From positions 8,995,708 to 9,059,707 of the forward strand of contig NW_022098044.1 in NCBI RefSeq assembly GCF_002288925.2: a DNA stretch of 64,000 nucleotides. Reading direction: 5' to 3'. The translations under genes and the position numbers were made by a program. Of this stretch, positions 40,501 to 49,500 are shown piece after piece. Each line of letters begins with the position of its first letter. Positions within the stretch are counted from its first letter, which is position 1. The notes below the pieces were generated by a model, which was given only the letters and a program-made list of their open reading frames with translations, was not told the origin of the DNA and ran no database searches. The stretch is from Delphinapterus leucas. Lineage: Eukaryota; Chordata; Mammalia; Artiodactyla; Monodontidae.

Positions 40501-43500
40501 GGTCCCGGAAGATCCCACATGCCGTGGAGCGGCTGGGCCCGTGAGCCATGGCTGCTGAGCCTGCACGTCCAGAGCCTGTGCTCCGCAACGGGAGAGGCCA
40601 CAACAGTGAGAGGCCCGCGTACCGCAAAAAAATAAATAAATAAAAATAAAAATTGAATGTTTAAAAAAAAAAGAGACCCAATGCAGCCAAAAATAAATTA
40701 ATTAAAAAAAAAAGAAGATGTGGTACGTATATACAATGGACTATTACTCGGCCATTGGAAAGAATGAAATAATGGGACTCCCCTGGTGGCGCAGTGTATA
40801 AGACTCCATGCTCCCAATGCAGGGGGCCCAGGTTCGATCCTCCCTGGTGAGGGAACTAGATCCCATGTGCATGACACATCTAAGAGTTCGCATGTCACAA
40901 CTAAGGAGCACGCATGCTGCAACTAAGGATGTGGCGAGCCGCAACTAAGGAGCCCACCTGCCACAACTGAGGAGCCTACATGCTGCAAGTAAGTAGCTGG
41001 TGAGCTGCGACTAAAGAGCCCACGAGCCGCAACTAAGGAGCCCAGCAGCCGCAACTAAGACCCAGTGCAGCCAAATAAATAAAAGAACGAAATAACGCCA
41101 TTTGCAGCAACATGGATGGACCTGGAAATTATCATACTAAGTGAAGTAAGTCAGACAAAGACAAATGTCATATGATATTGCTTATGTGCAGAAACTATTT
41201 AAAAAACGAAACAAATGAGCTTATTTACAAAACACAGACAGACTCACAGACTTAGAGAACAAACTTATGGTTACCAGGAGGGAAGGGTGGAGAGAAGGGA
41301 TAGACTGGGAGTTTGGCACTGACATGTACACCCTGCTATATTTAATATAGATAACCAACAAGGACCTATGGTATAGCACAGGGAACTGTGCTCAATATAC
41401 TGAAATAACCTAAATTGGAAAAGAAGTTGAAAAAGAATAGATACATGTATATGTATAACTGAATCACTTTGCTGTATACCTGAAACTAACACAACATTGT
41501 TAATCAACTATACTCCAATAGAAAATACAAATTAAAAAAAAATGTTTGGTAGAATTCACCAATGAAACCATACAGGACTGGTGCTCTCTGCTGTGGCAGG
41601 TTATTAACCACTGACTCAATTTCTTCAATAGATATAGGTCTATTCAGATCTATTCCTTCTCACGTGAGTTTTGGCACATAGTGTCTTTGAAGGAATTTGT
41701 CCATTTCATCTATGTAATCAAATGTGTGGGCATAGAGCTGGTTCACAGTATTCTTTTACTAACCTTTCAGTTTCCGTGGGCTCTGCAGTGAAGTCTACTC
41801 CTTCATTTCTGATATTAATCATTTGTGTCTTCTCTCTTTTTTAGTTAGCCTTCTATAGAGGCTTATAGATTTTATTGATCTTTTCAGAGAACCAGCTTTT
41901 GGTTTCAAGGATTTTCTCTACTGATTTCCTGTTTTCAATTTCATTGATTTCTGCTCTAATTCTTATTATTTCTTTTCTTCTGCTTACTTTGGATTTAATT
42001 TGCTCTTCCTTCTCCCTAAGTTTTCTAAAGTGAAAACTTAGATTACTGATTTTAGATCTTTCCTCTTTTCCAATATATGTATTCAATGCCACAAATTTTT
42101 CTCTAAGCACTGCTTTTGCTGCATCCCACAAATCTTGATAAATTGTATCATTTTCATTTAGTTCAAAATATTTTAAAATTTCTCTTGAGATTTCTTGTTT
42201 GACCCATGTGTTATTTAGAAGTGTACTGTTTAATCTCCACATATTTTGGGATTTTCCAGTTACCTTTATGTTATTGATTTCCAGTTTAATTCCATTGTGG
42301 TCTGAGGACAGACATTGTATGACTTCTATTCTTTTCAATTTGTTAAGGTGTTGTGGCCCAGAATGTGGTCTATCTTAGTGACGGTTCCATATGAGCTTAA
42401 GAAAAATGTACATTCTGCTGTTGCTGGATAAAGTAGTCAATAGATGTCAATTTTATCCAGTTAACTGATGGTACTGTCGAGTTCAACTATGTCGTTCCAT
42501 AGTTTTGCCTGCTGGATTTGTCCATTTCTGAAATGGGGTGCTGAAGTTTCCTACTGTGATAGAAGAATCCACTATCTCTCCTTGCAGTTCTATTGGTTTT
42601 TGCCTGATGCAGTTCGATGCTCTGTTGTTGGGTGCATATACATCAAGAATTGTTGTGACTTCTTAGGGAGTTGACCTCTTTGTCATATGTAGTACCCTTC
42701 TTTATCCCTGATAAACTTTCCTTACTTTGATGTCCGCCCTGTCTGAAATTAATGAAGCTAGTCTGCTTGCTTTTGATTAGTGTTAGCGTGGTACATCTTT
42801 CTCTATCCACTTTACTTTTAATGTATATGCGCTTTTATAAAGTGGATTTCTTGTAGATAACATTTTTTTCTGCTATTTACTGTGGGAATCTGGTCAAGCT
42901 CCTGCAGGTAAATCTCACAATGTTGTGGGGGCCACCATGCCATGGTTCCCCTGGAGATTTTAACTCTGAGTTACCTGCACTGAGCTGCCAGCAATTCACT
43001 AGTCACAGTTCAGGTTTTCCTACCTGGCACTGTTTGGTGTGGAGGTTTCTCTGCATGAGTCTCTGGTAAGCAGTGACTCCCTGTATTTGCCTAGCTATCC
43101 AATCTCGGGGGCAACAGTTTACCCTGTGTCTTCCCCTCTATTATGGATTTAAGAACAGTTGTTAACTTTTCAGTCTGTTCAGCTTTAATTGTTGTTAGGA
43201 CAGAGTGTTGACTTCCAAGCTCCTTATGTACAGAACTGGAAACCAGAAGTCTAATACATTTTGAACAAAATTATGTGCAGAAAGTCTCAATTTACAATCC
43301 AAATACACTTGTTAGATCATAGTAGTCATAACTGTATAAGAGTGCTGGAAAGCAGGGAGTGTCAAAGGGAATGTCATCTCTGAAACTGGTGCAGAGAGGG
43401 CATCCCAGCACCATCCTCCCTGAGACCGCTCTCTGCTTCCTTTGACAGGTTATGGGGGGGAGGGGAAGGGGGCAGGCAAATTGACCTTATTAGCGCATTC

Positions 43501-46500
43501 AGAGCAACCACTTGTTAATAACTATTGGTGATTAAAAAGTGTTATTTTAAGCATTTTACATTCTAATATGCTAGACTGTTATTCATGTAGTGGTTTAGTA
43601 AGTTACAGTTATGCTTTAGGAAATAAGTTCAGGGTTTTGAGTTGACTTACAATGAATTGTAATTTTTCCCATTCAAAACAGTTAAGAAATGACTCCTAGT
43701 TGAAATTTTCACTTAAGAGTATGTGATGTTCAGGAACCAATTACTAAGGTTAAGCCAAAACTGCCTATGCATACCCTATGTCCCAGAAGTGAGAATTTTG
43801 GGTCTATTCACATAGATCTTTAAGGGGACATGAGCAAAGACGCCTGTCCAGGGTTATGCGTAGTGGCAGGGAATTGCAAGCAATATGGGTATGTCTAACT
43901 GGGGGACAGTAATATAGTAGATCTTTTCTTTCTTTTTTTTTTTTTTTTTTTTTCTGGCCACACCGTGTGGCATGCAGGATCTTAACTCCCCAGCCAGGGA
44001 TTGAACCCGTGCCCCCTACAGTGGAAGCTCAGAGTCCTAACCACTGGACCGCCAGGGAATTCCAATATGGTAGATCTTAAAAGCATATGCTAAGTGAAAA
44101 AAGTAAGAAAACAGAATGGGATCTGTAATACAATACCACTTACATAAATTAAAATACATAAGCACATTAACAGTACATACTTTATAAGAACACATAAAAA
44201 CAAAATGACATACATTAAACACATTAGAATGGTGGGCACAGAGGGAGTGGAGAACCAGATATAAATAAACCAAACAACAAAAAAAGAGAGGAACCTTGGG
44301 AAGTAGGCAAGGATTTTTAAACACAAAAAGCAATAACCATAAAGGAAAAGATTGATAAGCTAGATTTTTAAATTAAGAATTTTGTTCATCAAAAGGCCCC
44401 AGTCAGGGACTCAAAAGGTAAGTCACAGAATGGGAGAACGTATTTGCAAAACATATAACCGACAGAGGACTCATACCCATAATATATGATGAATGCCTGA
44501 AGATCAGTGAGACAAAACTAGATAAACCCAACTGGAGAGAGCCTTGCACAGGCAGATGATGTTAACATGCTAAGAACTAAGAAGGAGAATTCAATCCTCT
44601 GCGTCAGAATTTCAATCAGGAAAAGAAAGTGAGCTCGTCAACAATTTTTAAGTCTTAACAATTTTACAAACATGCACGTAAGCAGGAAATCTGAACAGTT
44701 ATTTTAAACTTTATATAAAGTTTAAAGTTATATATAAAACATATAAACAAATGTCATTGGCTAAAGTCTCTTCTATTTTAAGAGAGTTCTTGACAGAATG
44801 GAAAAAGAAGCACATGCATCTACAATTTGTGTATCTACCAGGGGAAATGAGTTATTTATGCAATTACTACACAGTAGAAAGCTTTGTTTCCATAGAGATT
44901 ATGACACAACTGATTTAGGCCTTAAATTAGAATATTCCGATTTGAATTGAGAAATGATCCTTTTGTCTAAATGAATAGTGTATTCAGTGCGAATAAAAGC
45001 TCCACACATCTGCTGATATCATTTCCTCTTCACTTCAGTAATAATTAATAATGAGAATACATCCACACAAGTCCTAAAAAGGAATTCATACCCCTAAAGT
45101 TTCACAAGTGCCTGAAAACGTATAGGGAATGACGTTTTTACAGGATGTACAAAAATACATAAAGAACTAACACAAAACATTTCAAAATATCTTTCTGCTC
45201 ATTTCATATCTATTACACTTAAACAGTCTCTTGTACTAATGGTGTGAACAGCAAGACAAAAAAGTCAGTTCTATCTTCCTTCTGTCATCACTACCTGAAT
45301 TTAATAGATAAACTGTATACTGTCGGTGTTGGGAGGGGGTGAGGAATGCATTTAATCCAAAGCAGAAAAACATCAGAATGTTACGTTTCAAAAGGAGGGA
45401 AATATATGACCCATAAATAGAGTACAGTGTAAAATCCTTCAGGGGCTCCACATTGCCCTACATAAAGCCTGGATGCTCTGATATAGCATTCAAGGCTCCT
45501 GTAGTGCTTGAAGCCTAAGCTTCAGCTGCCCCAACCACTTAGAACTCCTTGAAAGCCCATGTCGCTTGCCTTGGCCATGTCACTCATTCAGTGTGGCACA
45601 CTCCTGCTTTCTTCCTCTTCTCCTCTAATTCCTCCTCATCTTTCTAAACCCAATCATGGGGAAACCCTACCTATGCCTCTGGCCCCAACCCTTATCTGGA
45701 CGAGCTGCCACACCTATGTGTTTCCAAGGCATCCTGGGTTTATCTTCATCACAGTGGGATTATATGCACTTGTCTCCCCACCTACCAGACTGGCTTCTGA
45801 GTTCTATTCACTTTCATAAAACTGGAACCTAGGAAAGTACAGTGCTCAGTAACTGCTGAATGAATTACTGAATTCTGAATTCAATTACTAAATAACTATA
45901 ATCCCCAACATTTCCCCATGTTTTCATAATAAATGTTCCTAAAGGAAATACCTAAGGAAAAAAAGAAAAGAATAACTCCCAGCTGTTAGAGTAAAATCAA
46001 GATTGACTAGGTTTCCTGATAGGCTTATATTATATCATTCTGTTCTCTTTCCAATTTCACTGTGAGATCTTTCCAGCTGAATGGCTATTCTACCTCTCTC
46101 TCAAAGGTCTCCAAAGAAATGATCCAATCTTTAATTCTGTTACAGTTGAGTGTCTTCTCAATTAGCCAAATACTCAAGAGAAGTTCTGCTTGATTAGATT
46201 CTTGTCTTGTTGCTACTCTGGGTATTTTGGCTCCCCAGGTCAACTGCTATTGTCAACATTTTGTTTAGATATCATAGAAAGTGCCTGACCTCCTTTTGAA
46301 AAATTGTTTGCCATTAAATTATAACATATAATAAGTGAAAAACAGCACTGGTTTTGAGCACACGTAATTGAATCTCAAAAGAAAGCATGATATACAAAAA
46401 ACTGGAAGCAAGCCTTCTCTAGTTCATTCAAAGGCACAATTCTCATATAAAAATGTTAGGATGTGGGCTTCCCTGGTGGCGCAGTGGTTGAGAGTCCGCC

Positions 46501-49500
46501 TGCCGACGCAGGGGACACGGGTTCGTGCCCCGGCCCGGGAGGATTCCACATGCCACGGAGCGCATGGGCCCGTGAGCCACGGCCGCTGAGCCTGCGCGTC
46601 CGGAGCCTGTGCTCCGCAACGGGAGACGCCACAACAGTGAGAGGCCAGCGTACGGCAAAAAAAAAAAAAAGAAAAAAAAAAAGTTAGGATGTGACCATGT
46701 GATTTTGTAGAAAAATTTGTAAGACCAATAACAAATAACAGCAAAACTATTTTGGAGATTAATAATAAATTTTGAATGTATATCTATATATACTCAAAAT
46801 ATCTTTATGTATCAAGCTAAATGAAAATTTAATTTTATCATGCTGACTTAAAATTTTTCCAGTAAAAAGAGTTATTAGAGGGCTTCTCTGGTGGTACAGT
46901 GGTTAAGAATCTGCCTGCCAATGCAGGAGTCACAGGTTCGAGCCCTGGTCCAGGAAGAAACCACATGCTGCGGAGCAACTAAGCCCATGCGCCACAACTA
47001 CTGAGCCTGCGTTCTAGAGCCCATGAGCCACAACTACTGAGCCCACGTGCCACAACTACTGAAGCCCACACACCTAGAGCCTATGCTCTGCAACAAGAGA
47101 GGCCACCGCAATGAGAAGCCTGTGCACCGCAAGGAAGAGTAGCCCCAGCTCACTGCAACTAGAGGAAAGCCACGTGCAGCAACGAAGACCCAAAGCAGCC
47201 AAAATAATTATTTTTAAGAGTTACTAGAAAAAGTATTAGATAACGTAACAAACATACATGGCAGTTTGTTTGTTTGTTCTTCAGTTCTTCTAGATCTTTG
47301 TTATCCTTTCTTGTATTTTCTCAATCTGTGCCTCCATTCTATTTCTGAGATTCTGGNGGGTTCCTGCCCTGGTCTGGGAAGATCCCACATGCCGCGGAGC
47401 GGCTGGGCCCGTGAGCCATGGCCGCTGAGCCTGCACGTCCGGAGCCTGTGCTCCGCCACGGGAGAGGCCACAGCAGTGAGAGGCCCGCGTACCGCAAAAA
47501 AAACACACAAAAAAACCATTCAGACAAAATAGTTCAAGTGAAATGCATGAGTTAATTTATGTTTCACCTATTATATGTTACTTTTTCCTAAATAGTTTTC
47601 AGTAAACAGGTAGCTGAGGACTTGAGGAAACACAGATTCCTAGCACTAGTAGGTGACTGAAAGAGAGTATCAGGAAGCCTTATAGGTTCCTGGAATATTC
47701 TACTTCTTGGTCTGGATGCTGGGTACATGTACAAGAATTCATCGAGTTGTACACTGATGAGTTATGCATTAACTGCATTAACTTTCAAAAAGAGTTTAGG
47801 TACTTTAAAAAGAAAACGATCAGTCCAGTAGCTTAACGGCACTTCAGTTTTCATCTGAAGAAGATTCTCTCTCCACCAGCAGGGCCAGTTGCGGGGCAGC
47901 ACGCCTTTGGGGGAGCAGGTGCTGCTTCTCTCCCCCTCACTTCCTCCCCTACCTGCCAGCTGCTGTTTCTGAGGCAGGGAGCATAAGAAAGGACCAGGGA
48001 GAAGGTCTCATGCGACTGGTTCTATTAGACGATTTCTCATTCTAGGAGCCTGATGGATTTTTAAAGCTTTTCCTCTTATGGAGGGAGCATTTTTGTGGTT
48101 TCTCTGGAGTGTCCTGCTGTGTCCCTCCCACTGCAGTGCCTCTTCTGTTAGGGAACCATATTAGTGGAGTATGTGATTCGACTTCCTGATGACCAAGCTG
48201 ATGACCTCCAATTTCCATTTATATTTACTGATATGACAGATAGTGGCCTTAGTTCTATCAATTATTTTTGTTATCCTTTGTAGAGACTGTTCATTTTCCT
48301 TTGTGTGTATATTTTGATATTTCAGATGGTTTATTTTCTAATCTATTGGTTACTTTTATTAATATCTGAAAGCCTTTATTTCTTTAGACATTATCTATTT
48401 AATCCCCCATGAGAAATGATAAAATTAAGATATTTTCTTCTCTTGCGCCATCCCTCCACTGTCCTATTTTAGTCCATCATACTACATCCTGTTTAACTTT
48501 GTACTCTTAAATATACCTAAACCTCCAGTAGTTTGTCTGTTAGCTTTAAACGATACCCTTTGAACCCTACCTATTAAAGATGAGGAAAGAATATTCTAAA
48601 TTTACTACCATCTTCTTTCCTCTTCTCCTCTCAAATTCAGTTAGATAATTTCATATTGTCAGGTCATATAACCGTCACATTCTGTTCTATTGCACTAATC
48701 TCCAAATTTGTTTTAATCTACAGGTAAACAGACTTCATCAATGCTTTTAACGGTTCTTTTGCTGGAGTTTTTCCAGTTACCGCTTGGTGGACTGAAGTTT
48801 GTCTTTCACTAGATTCCTCAAGAAGAGTTCATGGGGATATTCTTTCTCAAGTTCTTATATTTAAAAACTTGGGTTTTTTTGTTGTTTGTTTTTTTGTGTT
48901 TTTTTTTTTTTTTCGGTACGCGGGTCTCTCACTGTTGTGGTCTCTCCCATTGTGGAGCACAGGCTCCGGATGCACAGGATCAGCGGCCATGGCTCACGGG
49001 CCCAGCTGCTCCCTGGCGTGTGGGATCCTCCCAGACCAGGGCATGAACCCGTGTCCCCTGCATCGGCAGGTGGACTCTCAACCACTGCACCATCAGGGAA
49101 GCCCAAAACTTGTTTTTTAAAAAAATACAATTTCAATGAATATAAAATCCTTGGGTCAATCGTACTCTTCTTAAGGATTTTGTCAGTCTTCTCCCATGTT
49201 GATTGATGATAAGGAACAGCCAAATTTTCCCCTTTTATAAGTTAGTTGATCTTTTGGCCTGGCCATCCAAATAATTCTTTACATTTTAAGTCCAATAACT
49301 TTACTGGGATACACTGCAATGCTGACGGTTCTATGTTAATTTTTCCTGGGTATACAGTGCGTCCTTTCAAACTGTAGATTCAAGTTCTCCTTTCTGGAAA
49401 CCTTTAAATTTTTATTTTGTCTATTATTTGTTTCCTTCTTCAGGGAATTTTTGTACTTTTCATTCGTATGTCTAAACTATTTCTGTTTTCACTTTGCTCA

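Larger units (their letters stand above)
37011..41539 (+). mobile_element. Younger LINE-1 with 5' inversion (twin priming), SINE-laden
   Basis: Flanked by a 15-bp TSD, aaatgtttggtagaa (36996-37010, 41540-41554). The left part (37011 to about 38640) is antisense: ORF2 endonuclease and the start of RT, with [18 protein letters not shown] coded on the minus strand. The right part (about 38641-41539) is sense: ORF2 C-terminus, 3' UTR and an A-tail at 41532-41540. The RT middle is missing between them. Stops and frameshifts make it inactive. It has since received SINEs at 37400-37532, 39609-39813, 40113-40711 and 40775-41081. Confidence 0.93.
34380..42880 (-). mobile_element. Old LINE-1, antisense, split by a younger L1
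   Basis: Minus-strand old L1: 3' UTR and ORF2 C-terminus at 34380-36995, ORF2 RT towards endonuclease resuming at 41555-42880. Shared wording includes caccatttgttgaagtgact, ctgggattgcattgaatcta and ccagcttttggtttcaagg. Frames at 35590-35940 and 41853-42338 are decayed ORF2 pieces with stops between them. The split lies at tgtttggtagaa, duplicated on both sides of the younger L1. Similarity to L1 5' sequence may continue to about 43265. Confidence 0.88.

Noticed and set aside
40775..41081. Regular short repeats suggesting a CRISPR-like array
   Set aside because: Units are imperfect and contiguous with no unique spacers; they belong to a SINE body in a mammalian genome.
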